Origin: Chlamydiae bacterium RIFCSPHIGHO2_12_FULL_49_9
GTDB taxonomy: Bacteria > Chlamydiota > Chlamydiia > Chlamydiales > SM23-39
Direction: 5' to 3'
Length of the DNA: 11,857 nt
Assembly: GCA_001794935.1 (NCBI GenBank)
Contig: MGLY01000091.1
Coordinates: 225-12,081 of the forward strand
The notes beneath the pieces were generated by a model. That model ran no database searches, was not told where the DNA came from, and worked only from the letters and a program-made list of their open reading frames with translations. The translations under genes and the position numbers were made by a program. This document shows, piece after piece, positions 1 to 6,457 of this stretch (position 1 is the first letter of the stretch; the number at the start of each line of letters is the position of its first letter).

Positions 1-1
1 C

Positions 2-586
2 CTAGAACAGCTCCTATTCCAAACAACTCAAGAGCAAAGCCCTCCTCCCGCCTCGTCGGCCTCTTCCCGCCGCCCGAGACCTTCTGACCTTCCTTCTGAC
101 CCAAGACAGGCTAAAAGAGGATGCCCTGAAAGTCAAAACCCGCAGGCGGCAGGGCCACCGATTTCTCTCGATAGATTTCAATATCCCCTTTTGACTCTGC
201 ACACTCTCTGGCCTAGAGGAAGCGCTGACTCGGATCTAACCGGAGAGAAACTCCTTAAAGCCTTCGAGGCAGTTAAACGTTCCTTGGGCACTTTTGTCGG
301 CGCACGATGCAATGCGGGTAAATATCTACCTCCCCCGCTCGTCCTCCGAGAGCCGCAGGATTTTGAGACGTGGGAACGTTACCTTTTTGGGATACACTCG
401 ACGATGCAGAGTTACGGCGTCCGTACAAACAAGTCCTGCAGTCACATTCTCAAAATCCACGAGGCGATTTGCTCTTTTTCTTTGCGCCTCTGCAATTCTC
501 CGCTATGGGAATCCATCTTTCAGGCTCGCGTGGCCTTTTCGAGGTATACTGATGACGCCGCGAAGGCAATGAACCTATTGGGATAG
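2..586 (+). CDS. 3' part of an unrecognised gene with a Pro/Ser/Arg-rich linker
   Basis: The reading frame is open without a stop from base 2 to the TAG at 584-586, so this is the last 194 codons of a gene that begins outside the window. A TTG at 191 could be a start, but it has no convincing ribosome binding site and nothing requires it. Residues about 14-45 of the visible part are a low-complexity stretch rich in Pro, Ser, Ala and Arg (for example SPPPASSASSRRPRPS), which looks like a disordered linker. The following 120 residues look like a folded, partly helical domain with several Cys and many Trp/Phe/Tyr. I recognise no family. A linker plus small C-terminal domain would suit a secreted or host-directed chlamydial protein, but that is inference only. 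It is convergent with the TSUP gene at 650. Confidence 0.5.
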   Translation, partial: LEQLLFQTTQEQSPPPASSASSRRPRPSDLPSDPRQAKRGCPESQNPQAAGPPISLDRFQYPLLTLHTLWPRGSADSDLTGEKLLKAFEAVKRSLGTFVGARCNAGKYLPPPLVLREPQDFETWERYLFGIHSTMQSYGVRTNKSCSHILKIHEAICSFSLRLCNSPLWESIFQARVAFSRYTDDAAKAMNLLG

Positions 587-649
587 AACTTTTTTATTAA
601 TTTATCCGTTTTAATTGCGATCGGCGATTTCAGCGGCTTTGACGCCGAG

Positions 650-1414
650 TTAGATCAAGCCGGATGCCAGAAGAACTCCGAAAAAATAGAGCAGAATCAG
701 TACTATTTTTTGAATCAGCCGGAAAGTTGTCTTGGGCAAAAGGATCATCCCCAGACACACCCCGAAAAAAGCCCCTCCCAAGGCGGTAAAAAGAAGGAAG
801 GGATCAAAGTTTTCAAAAAAGATTTTGAAATTGAACCCATACACAGTCAAGCGGACAAAATCGATGGTAATCCCGATCATTCCACCCGTTGCGATGAACG
901 CTTCTTTGCTCAAACCCATTTGAATTAAAAACGCGCTCCGAAAGGCTCCCTGATTGCCCGAGAACCCTCCGAAAAAGCCGCTGAGAGCGCCGCCCAAAAA
1001 GGGATTTTTGATTTCACCCAATTTTCCTGAAAAAGACTCCAGAGTCGCAAAGAGGATCAAAAGAAGGCCAATCGACAAGTGCAGGATGGAGATCTCTCCC
1101 TGTACTCCCAAAACGCTGTAAATGTAAATCGGCTCTAAAAATGAAAGTTCCTTTAAAAGAAAAGCGCCCAAGCTTGCCGCTAAGAGGGCCGGAACTCCAA
1201 ATCGAATCACTATTTCCCACACAACTGATTTCCATAAAAAACAGATTTTTAATGTGTTGTGAAAGAGATGGGCAAGGGCTGTGAGAGCAATCGCAGCAGG
1301 CAGCGGAAAAAAAAGAGCTATGATGGGCATTAAAACGGTTCCGAGCCCAAATCCCGAGTAGAAAGTCAAAAGAGAGGCAAAACAGGCGCAAAGAAAAATG
1401 AGAGCGTATTCCAT
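650..1414 (-). CDS. TSUP family (TauE/SafE-type) membrane permease
   Basis: The 254-residue protein is almost entirely hydrophobic helices, with about eight membrane spans by eye, and has the usual length of the TSUP (TauE/SafE, formerly UPF0721) family. It begins with a membrane helix followed by the Gly-rich FYSGFGLGTVLMPI segment, then a TALAHLFHN segment. A second Gly-rich half (FLGGALSGFFGGFSGNQGAFRS) reflects the family's internal duplication. Family members move small anions such as sulfite, sulfoacetate or other organosulfur and carboxylate compounds across the inner membrane. The substrate cannot be read from sequence. It is the last gene of the phoH operon: its ATG lies four bases after the stop of the amidase gene, so the two are probably translationally coupled. 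There is no clear separate promoter. Confidence 0.85.
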   Translation of the reverse strand: MEYALIFLCACFASLLTFYSGFGLGTVLMPIIALFFPLPAAIALTALAHLFHNTLKICFLWKSVVWEIVIRFGVPALLAASLGAFLLKELSFLEPIYIYSVLGVQGEISILHLSIGLLLILFATLESFSGKLGEIKNPFLGGALSGFFGGFSGNQGAFRSAFLIQMGLSKEAFIATGGMIGITIDFVRLTVYGFNFKIFFENFDPFLLFTALGGAFFGVCLGMILLPKTTFRLIQKIVLILLYFFGVLLASGLI

Positions 1415-1418
1415 TTCT

Positions 1419-2486
1419 TTACTTCAGCTTCGAAGAAATATCGACGATGGGCTGTTCGCTCACGGGCGTCATCTTTTTGATCTTTGTCTCATCGAGATCA
1501 AATGCATTGAGATCTATCATTCGAATCGTTTGGTCTTCATAAGTCTTAAAATAATACTTGAGGCTCTGAGGATCTCTTGCACAGGTGACCATCGTATAGT
1601 CGGCATGAATGGTTTTCCCATCGACTTCCCTTGCGATCCCCTTCGGAATATCGAATTGATTGAGGACATGGAAAGTTTGCAAAATCCCATCAAAAGCGTT
1701 TTTGGGAGGAATTAATGTGTAGGAAAAAATTGCAGCCCTCACAAAGCGGGAAGGTGGGGTAAAGTCGCCCGGCAATCCCACCATCCCCGACCCCTGGCCG
1801 AATGGAGCCAGCGTAACCCCCTCAATAGTGAGCGGTAAGACATTTTGCACTCTCAAATTGATGTAATTTCTCAAATTTGTCATGTGCCAATCAAACGCGG
1901 GAGAATTTGTCATCACGCCGAAAGGGTTGTCAGTGATCACAAGCTTTCCCCCAATTGGCTCAATCACAATGCAGCCGCCCGATTGATCGTAGACGATGTA
2001 GTGAAATGGAGGCGCCATATTGCCCCATGCTTTTAGCTGAACCTGCGCAATCACGACAGAGTCAATCGCTTCTTTGATTTCTTCCACATTTTCAAATTGG
2101 GTGACAATCCAGTTTGGAAATTCAGTCGGAGAGAGCGCCCGAGCCCGATTCTCTGGAGTAATCTCCACATATTGGGCAAAGCCGGGAAAATAAAAGGTGC
2201 CGACACAAAGCCCTTTTTCATTCATCCCATCGGCAATCGCCGGCTCATTGAATAAAATAGCACCGACGGCGCCATATTTCGATTCATATTCAAGCCCTTT
2301 TCCCAAAGGAGTGGTTCCAAAGAAGGAGTAGTTTCTTGGAACTACTCCGGCAGAAAAGAGAATTTTTGTGCCAAACTCAAGGGTTCTTCCGTGGACGATC
2401 GATCCGTCTTTTGCCTTTAGCTGAATGCCCGTGCAGGCAAGAGCCTGCACAGCAATCAATAAAAACGGGATCGTTCTCTTGAACAT
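1419..2486 (-). CDS. exported choloylglycine hydrolase family (Ntn) amidase
   Basis: This 355-residue protein belongs to the linear-amide C-N hydrolases that include bile salt hydrolase and penicillin V acylase. It starts with a signal peptide (MFKRTIPFLLIAVQALA). The A-L-A just before Cys18 fits signal peptidase I, so export would leave Cys18 as the new N-terminus, exactly the nucleophile an Ntn hydrolase needs. Other family positions are visible: Arg34 in HGRTLEF, the ADGMNEKGL segment (84-92), Asn194 in MTNSPAFDW and Arg247 in PPSRFVRA. These correspond to the Cys2, Arg18, Asn175 and Arg228 set of bile salt hydrolases. The substrate is unknown; the family cleaves amides such as conjugated bile acids, penicillin V and N-acyl homoserine lactones. 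The start codon overlaps the phoH stop by one base (TAATG). A lipoprotein reading is less likely because the -3 residue is Ala, not Leu. Confidence 0.87.
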   Translation of the reverse strand: MFKRTIPFLLIAVQALACTGIQLKAKDGSIVHGRTLEFGTKILFSAGVVPRNYSFFGTTPLGKGLEYESKYGAVGAILFNEPAIADGMNEKGLCVGTFYFPGFAQYVEITPENRARALSPTEFPNWIVTQFENVEEIKEAIDSVVIAQVQLKAWGNMAPPFHYIVYDQSGGCIVIEPIGGKLVITDNPFGVMTNSPAFDWHMTNLRNYINLRVQNVLPLTIEGVTLAPFGQGSGMVGLPGDFTPPSRFVRAAIFSYTLIPPKNAFDGILQTFHVLNQFDIPKGIAREVDGKTIHADYTMVTCARDPQSLKYYFKTYEDQTIRMIDLNAFDLDETKIKKMTPVSEQPIVDISSKLK

Positions 2487-3859
2487 TAGAGAATCTCGGC
2501 AGCGAGCGAAGCGAGCTCAGAGCGCTCTGTTCTCTCAAGGAACATGTGGCCGTAAATGCGGTGGTTTTTGAACTTGTTCACTGCGAAAGTAAGCCCGTTG
2601 GAGTCCCGATCGAGATACGGATTGTCGATCTGGGTGGGATCTCCGGTTAAGATCACTTTCGTCCCCTTCCCCGCTCTTGAAATGATCGTCTTCACTTCGT
2701 GAGGGGTCAGGTTTTGCGCCTCGTCGATAATCATGTAGATTTTTGGGAGCGAACGGCCGCGGATATAGGTTACCGCTTCCATCTCGATCTTTTTGCTCTC
2801 CATGATGAACTCTAACGTGGCTGCGCCATTGCCTTCCCCGCTTGTTGTCGAGCAGAGAAACTCGAGATTGTCGTAAATCGGCTGCATCCAATGGTAGAGC
2901 TTTTCCTCTTTCGTTCCGGGCAGATAACCGATGTCTTTTCCGAGCGGCACAATCGGACGGGAGATCAAAATTCTGGAATAGCTGTTATCGTCGAAGACTT
3001 TTTTCATCCCGCAAGCGAGCGCCAAAAGAGTTTTTCCCGTTCCAGCGGGCCCGATCAGGGTGACAAGGTGGATGTCATCTCTTAAAAGAAGATCGATCGC
3101 GCATCTTTGCTCGACATTGAGCGGCTGGATCCCCCAGATATCTTTATTGACCTGGAGGAGCGGCTCCAACTTCTTTGTTTTTTCGCTGTATTTGCACACA
3201 GCTGAAGAATTTTCGGCAGAGTTGAGGTGGGCGTATTCATTGGGTCTAAATCCCCCTTCGACAAAGGGAACGGTTCCATCTTTGTAGAAAAGATCAATGT
3301 CTCTCTTTTGAACATCGACCCTTCTGAGGCCCTTATAGATCTCCTCATAGGAGCTCTTGAGGTTTTCATAGTCTTCCGACTCGAGATCCATCGCCTCGGC
3401 TTTCACGCGAGTGACAAAATCTTTAGAGACGATGACAACAGACTCCCCTTTCTCCTTTAGAAGGTAGGCGATGAGGAGGAATTTGTTGCTATTTCGATCG
3501 AGCGGCAAAGGAAATCCCTCCACGCGGGCTGTCTTCGCGTCGAGATAGATTCTAACTTTAGGTCCTTCGGGGATGCTGACGCCAGTATGGAGATCTCCGC
3601 TCTCTTCCGCTTTCAGTGAGTCGATATAGCGGATCACTTCACGGGCATTTTTGCCTACTTCATCCGAATAGCGCTTCAAACTGTCCAGCTCTTCTAAAAC
3701 GGCGAGGCTGATCACTACGTCGTTGTCTTTGAATTTGGTGATGGAAGCTGGGTCGTGTACGAGAACGTTTGTGTCGATGACAAAAGTTTTGCGGGAAATT
3801 TTTTTGTCCCCAGGGGCTTTTGTTTCGTTGTTTTTGTTTGGCAGCTTTGCCACTGTCAT
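2486..3859 (-). CDS. phoH: PhoH family ATPase with N-terminal PIN domain
   Basis: The protein has 457 residues and the two-domain build of PhoH2/YlaK-type proteins. A PIN RNase domain (about 24-160) contains FVIDTNVL with Asp29, the VLEELD acidic pair (56-57) and SKDFVTRVKA with Asp147. A PhoH P-loop ATPase domain follows (about 245-457), with Walker A GPAGTGKT (270-277), RPIVPLGKDIGYLPG, Walker B IYMIIDEAQ (Asp379/Glu380) and ILTGDPTQID (403-411). Such proteins act on RNA in the cytoplasm, combining helicase-like and RNase activities; some are stress-linked. The ATG at 3859 is preceded by AGAGG at a spacing of about six bases. It is the first gene of a three-gene operon. In C. trachomatis the phoH gene is, from memory, CT015, beside CT016 and CT017, matching the neighbours here. 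Confidence 0.93.
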   Translation of the reverse strand: MTVAKLPNKNNETKAPGDKKISRKTFVIDTNVLVHDPASITKFKDNDVVISLAVLEELDSLKRYSDEVGKNAREVIRYIDSLKAEESGDLHTGVSIPEGPKVRIYLDAKTARVEGFPLPLDRNSNKFLLIAYLLKEKGESVVIVSKDFVTRVKAEAMDLESEDYENLKSSYEEIYKGLRRVDVQKRDIDLFYKDGTVPFVEGGFRPNEYAHLNSAENSSAVCKYSEKTKKLEPLLQVNKDIWGIQPLNVEQRCAIDLLLRDDIHLVTLIGPAGTGKTLLALACGMKKVFDDNSYSRILISRPIVPLGKDIGYLPGTKEEKLYHWMQPIYDNLEFLCSTTSGEGNGAATLEFIMESKKIEMEAVTYIRGRSLPKIYMIIDEAQNLTPHEVKTIISRAGKGTKVILTGDPTQIDNPYLDRDSNGLTFAVNKFKNHRIYGHMFLERTERSELASLAAEIL

Positions 3860-3957
3860 CAGATACCTCTATTTCCAAATCGCTTTGATTTCGTTTTACT
3901 ACATTTCTCTGCTTGCGCTCCTCTACCTCCTGTTTCCCACAAGCTCCAAAATTTCAC

Positions 3958-3986
3958 CTTATAGGGATTCGACCCAACGTTCGCAA
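3958..3986 (-). promoter_or_regulatory. candidate sigma-70-type promoter of the phoH operon
   Basis: On the minus strand TTGCGA (3986-3981) is followed after 17 bases by TATAAG (3963-3958). These are 4/6 and 5/6 matches to the -35 and -10 consensus. Transcription would start about 90 bases upstream of the phoH ATG. This rests on motif match only. Confidence 0.4.
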
Positions 3987-4049
3987 GCAGGTTTTTAAAA
4001 AAAGACCCAAAAAAATAAGCCCAAGCGACTTGCAAATCATACCGAATAC

Positions 4050-4076
4050 TAAGCACTCTCAAATCGAGAGTGCTAA
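4050..4076. promoter_or_regulatory. CIRCE element (HrcA operator)
   Basis: TAAGCACTC, nine bases, GAGTGCTAA. The CIRCE consensus is TTAGCACTC-N9-GAGTGCTAA, so 17 of 18 arm bases match and the spacer is exactly nine. CIRCE is the binding site of the heat-shock repressor HrcA, which in Chlamydia controls hrcA-grpE-dnaK and groESL. Here it sits six bases upstream of a consensus -35 box for the Cys/His protein gene, not a chaperone gene. It also lies in the divergent space shared with phoH, about 65 bases upstream of that operon's candidate promoter. Confidence 0.93.
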
Positions 4077-4082
4077 ATTTCG

Positions 4083-4112
4083 TTGACAAAAGGGGATCCG
4101 ATTTCTTATAAT
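4083..4112 (+). promoter_or_regulatory. consensus sigma-70-type promoter beside CIRCE
   Basis: TTGACA (4083-4088), an 18-base spacer, and TATAAT (4107-4112): both hexamers are perfect. Transcription should start near 4119. The -10 box covers the ATG at 4111, so that ATG cannot lie inside this transcript and the next in-frame ATG at 4141 is the likely start. Confidence 0.87.
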
Positions 4113-4140
4113 GAAAGTTGTATTAACCCCCTTATTTTAT

Positions 4141-4758
4141 ATGAAGATAACACCTAAAGTATTAAGCATACCTCCCTATCTATCAACGACTTGGAAGAAT
4201 ATCTCCTCTCTCCATGTGAAAGAGGAAAAAGGCTCGTTCACCCTCCTTGCGATCCTCCAGAGCGGAGTCCAGGCCAAAGTCCCCAACCTCAGCGAGGTCG
4301 AGGTGAATGCGATTTTTGAGGCGCACGCCCACTACGCGGAGGGCAAAAACAAAGATCCCAACTCTATCGAATCTCTCGCCTCATCCATGCAACACAACCC
4401 TGAGCAGGCAAATCTCCCTCCCCTGCCTCCCGATGTTTTGAAAAAGCTCTCTGATCTCGCAAAGAGTGTAGGCCTTGAAAATGCGGGAGATCTCGTCCAG
4501 GCAGAGCCCCACTGCAACTGCGTCTACTGTCAGGTGGTCAAAGCTCTTCAAGGAGAAACCGCCCCCATCGAAGAAGAAGTGACAGACGACGATCTCAAAT
4601 TCAAAACATGGGACATCCAGCAAAAAAACACAAAACTCTATACAGCGACAAACCCGCTCGATCCAAATGAATATTACACCGTCTTTCTCGGCGAGCCGAT
4701 TGGCTGCACCTGCGGGCACAAAAATTGCGAGCACCTCCGCGCCGTTTTAAGCACTTGA
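4141..4758 (+). CDS. CIRCE-controlled Cys/His-rich protein, SWIM-like C-terminus (CT016 position)
   Basis: The protein has 205 residues from the ATG at 4141. An upstream in-frame ATG at 4111 lies in the -10 box and is rejected. No clear Shine-Dalgarno is seen and the leader would be only about 20 bases. There is no signal peptide or membrane helix, so a cytoplasmic location is likely. Two metal-site-like clusters are visible: HCNCVYC (124-130) and CTCGHKNCEH (189-198). The second has the CxC...CxH order of SWIM zinc fingers but with only four residues between the pairs. The middle is helical and Pro-rich (NLPPLPPDVLKKL). Between phoH and the two-SH3 gene it holds the place of C. trachomatis CT016, a hypothetical protein; homology was not tested. 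HrcA control suggests a stress role, perhaps nucleic-acid or protein binding through zinc. Its stop is one base from the convergent guaA stop. Confidence 0.82.
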   Translation: MKITPKVLSIPPYLSTTWKNISSLHVKEEKGSFTLLAILQSGVQAKVPNLSEVEVNAIFEAHAHYAEGKNKDPNSIESLASSMQHNPEQANLPPLPPDVLKKLSDLAKSVGLENAGDLVQAEPHCNCVYCQVVKALQGETAPIEEEVTDDDLKFKTWDIQQKNTKLYTATNPLDPNEYYTVFLGEPIGCTCGHKNCEHLRAVLST

Positions 4759-4759
4759 T

Positions 4760-6316
4760 CTATTCCCACTCCATTGTTGCGGGCGGTTTGCTCGTGATAT
4801 CGTAGACAACTCTGGATATGTGGGGCGCCTCATTGACGATTCTCCTCGAGATCCTCTCTAAAAGAGGATAAGGAAGCCTCGACCAGTCGGCTGTCATCAC
4901 ATCGAGCGAGCCATAGGCTCTAATCGCAATCACCTCTTCAAACGCCCTGCCGTCCCCCTTAACTGCAGTGCTATGAGCTCCCGTCATGATGGCAAAACAT
5001 TGAAAGACTTTGTCATAGAGTCCCGCTTTTTTCACCTCATCTACGACAATTGCATCTGCGATGCGGAGCTGATGCAATCTTTCGGGCGTCACCTCGCCGC
5101 GGATTCGGATCGCATAGCCGGGCCCGGGAAATGGATGGACACCGACAAATTCTTTGGGAAGACCGAGAAGACCGCCAATCTCGCGCACTTCGTCTTTATA
5201 AAATTCTCTGACCGGCTCAAGGAGTTCGAGATGGAGCGAGTCGGGGAGAGCGCCGACGTTGTGGTGCGATTTGATTTTGGAGGCATGCTGAGTCCCTTTC
5301 GACTCGATCACATCGGAGTAGATCGTCCCCTGAGCTAAAAAGTTCACATTGGGAAGATGAGCTGCCGCTTCCTGAAAAAGCTCCACATAAAGACGGCCAA
5401 CGATTTTTCTTTTCTCTTCCGGATCCTCCACTCCTTTGAGCGCTTCCAGAAATCTCTCATCGCCGTCAATGATCTGAAGATCCGCTTCAGGGATATGGGT
5501 AAAAATCTCGGCGATTTTTTCTTTCGTGCCGATGCGCATCAAACTCGTATCGATATAAATGGCATGCATCCTCTTGCCGATCGCTTTGCCGATCAGAAAG
5601 GCGGAAATTGTCGAATCGACCCCGCCGGAGACGGCGCAGATCACCTCTCCATCGCCCACCTGCTCTTTGATGTTGGCGACAAGCGTTTCGGGATTGAGAT
5701 TGACTTCTCGAAGGGTCAAATGACAGCGCTCTTTTGCAAAATAGCTCAAAATCTCTTTTCCAAATTCAGTGTGATCCACCTCAGGGTGGAACTGAAGTCC
5801 AATCCAGTTTTTCTCCTCATTGATTGCAATGGCGGATGGGATTTTTTCTGTAGCGCCTATCGAATGAAAACCGGAAGGGAGCCGAATCACCGAATCGCCA
5901 TGCGACATGACGACTGAAAATGAACTTTTGGGCAACTCAAGTGGATTTTCAAAAAGTGTCACCTCCTCCATCCCGTACTCTTTTTGCACGGGCGCGACCT
6001 CACCATCTAGAAGATGCGCCATCATCTGCCAGCCATAGCAAATGCCTAAAATGGGCACATCGAAAGAAAAGAGTTTTGGATCGACAAGAGGCGCTCCCTC
6101 TTCATAAACCGAGGCGGGGCCGCCCGATAAAATGACCCCCGAGACGCCCGAAGAGACTTCGCTCAAGCAATTTTTCGGGGAGACAATTTTTGTCTCCACA
6201 CCCATTTGGCGAAGACGGCGCGAGATGAGATGCGTTGTCTGCGAGCCGCAGTCGACGATAAGAATTTGGCCGGCGTGGACGTTGAGAGATGCTGCGAGAA
6301 GAATGATCCACCTCAT
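4760..6316 (-). CDS. guaA: GMP synthase (glutamine-hydrolysing) with signal-peptide-like N-terminus
   Basis: GuaA makes GMP from XMP, glutamine and ATP. From the ATG at 6316 it has 518 residues, close to the usual length of about 525, and all key parts are present. The class I glutamine amidotransferase has Cys93 in GICYGWQ and His177/Glu179 in LQFHPEV. The ATP-pyrophosphatase has the PP-loop SGGVDS (230-235), LAQGTIYSDVIES and HPFPGPG (394-400). The dimerisation domain ends in KPPATMEWE. The start is chosen because AGGAGG (6330-6325) stands eight bases before it; a longer frame to 6415 has no such site. Oddly, residues 1-15 (MRWIILLAASLNVHA) read as a signal peptide with a V-H-A cleavage site immediately before the first strand (GQILIVDCGSQ). 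No guaB is in the window. The gene separates the CT016-like and CT017-like genes, so it is probably an insertion into that block. Confidence 0.95.
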   Translation of the reverse strand: MRWIILLAASLNVHAGQILIVDCGSQTTHLISRRLRQMGVETKIVSPKNCLSEVSSGVSGVILSGGPASVYEEGAPLVDPKLFSFDVPILGICYGWQMMAHLLDGEVAPVQKEYGMEEVTLFENPLELPKSSFSVVMSHGDSVIRLPSGFHSIGATEKIPSAIAINEEKNWIGLQFHPEVDHTEFGKEILSYFAKERCHLTLREVNLNPETLVANIKEQVGDGEVICAVSGGVDSTISAFLIGKAIGKRMHAIYIDTSLMRIGTKEKIAEIFTHIPEADLQIIDGDERFLEALKGVEDPEEKRKIVGRLYVELFQEAAAHLPNVNFLAQGTIYSDVIESKGTQHASKIKSHHNVGALPDSLHLELLEPVREFYKDEVREIGGLLGLPKEFVGVHPFPGPGYAIRIRGEVTPERLHQLRIADAIVVDEVKKAGLYDKVFQCFAIMTGAHSTAVKGDGRAFEEVIAIRAYGSLDVMTADWSRLPYPLLERISRRIVNEAPHISRVVYDITSKPPATMEWE

Positions 6317-6324
6317 CGATATAG

Positions 6325-6330
6325 CCTCCT
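6325..6330 (-). promoter_or_regulatory. strong ribosome binding site deciding the guaA start
   Basis: On the minus strand the perfect anti-16S match AGGAGG is followed by eight bases and the ATG at 6316. This fixes the guaA start and thereby places the hydrophobic N-terminal 15 residues inside the protein. Confidence 0.8.
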
Positions 6331-6395
6331 TGTAAAGAAAGTGGGACGAGACCTTATCGAAAAGACCCAAAAATACCAACGAATATTTTTCTCCC

Positions 6396-6425
6396 TTGCG
6401 CAATTTCTGAGACACAAACTATATT
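6396..6425 (+). promoter_or_regulatory. candidate promoter of the two-SH3 gene, with a 7-bp inverted repeat around the -10
   Basis: TTGCGC (6396-6401), an 18-base spacer, then TATATT (6420-6425). TCTGAGA (6406-6412) and its complement TCTCAGA (6430-6436) bracket the -10 box and the expected start of transcription near 6432. That arrangement could be an operator. Confidence 0.45.
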
Positions 6426-6457
6426 GCAATCTCAGAGTCTATTTTGGGGAGATGACT

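Noticed and set aside
621..648. TCGGCG...CGCCGA inverted repeat between the first gene and the TSUP gene as a terminator
   Set aside because: The loop is long and neither strand has a T run after it, so it is not a convincing intrinsic terminator.
3955..3990. tRNA/tmRNA-like GGGTCGAATCCC segment on the minus strand
   Set aside because: It resembles a T-loop, but the loop is the wrong size, and no acceptor or anticodon arms or tmRNA tag frame could be found around it.
3859..4089. Minus-strand 76-codon frame ending in a TGATG overlap with the phoH start
   Set aside because: It has only a TTG start inside the CIRCE/promoter region, no ribosome binding site, odd composition, and it runs across the divergent promoters. 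It is most likely leader sequence.
4111..4140. ATG at 4111 as start of the Cys/His protein
   Set aside because: It lies within the perfect -10 hexamer, so it would be upstream of the transcript start.
5357..5917. 186-codon open frame antisense to guaA
   Set aside because: It lies fully inside a well-conserved gene on the other strand and has no recognisable motif.
6317..6415. Longer guaA N-terminus starting at 6415
   Set aside because: It lacks a ribosome binding site, whereas AGGAGG is ideally placed for the ATG at 6316.
6206..6457. Longer N-terminus for the two-SH3 protein starting at 6206
   Set aside because: It would overlap the guaA coding region antisense and bury the clear signal peptide and ribosome binding site at 6446-6460.
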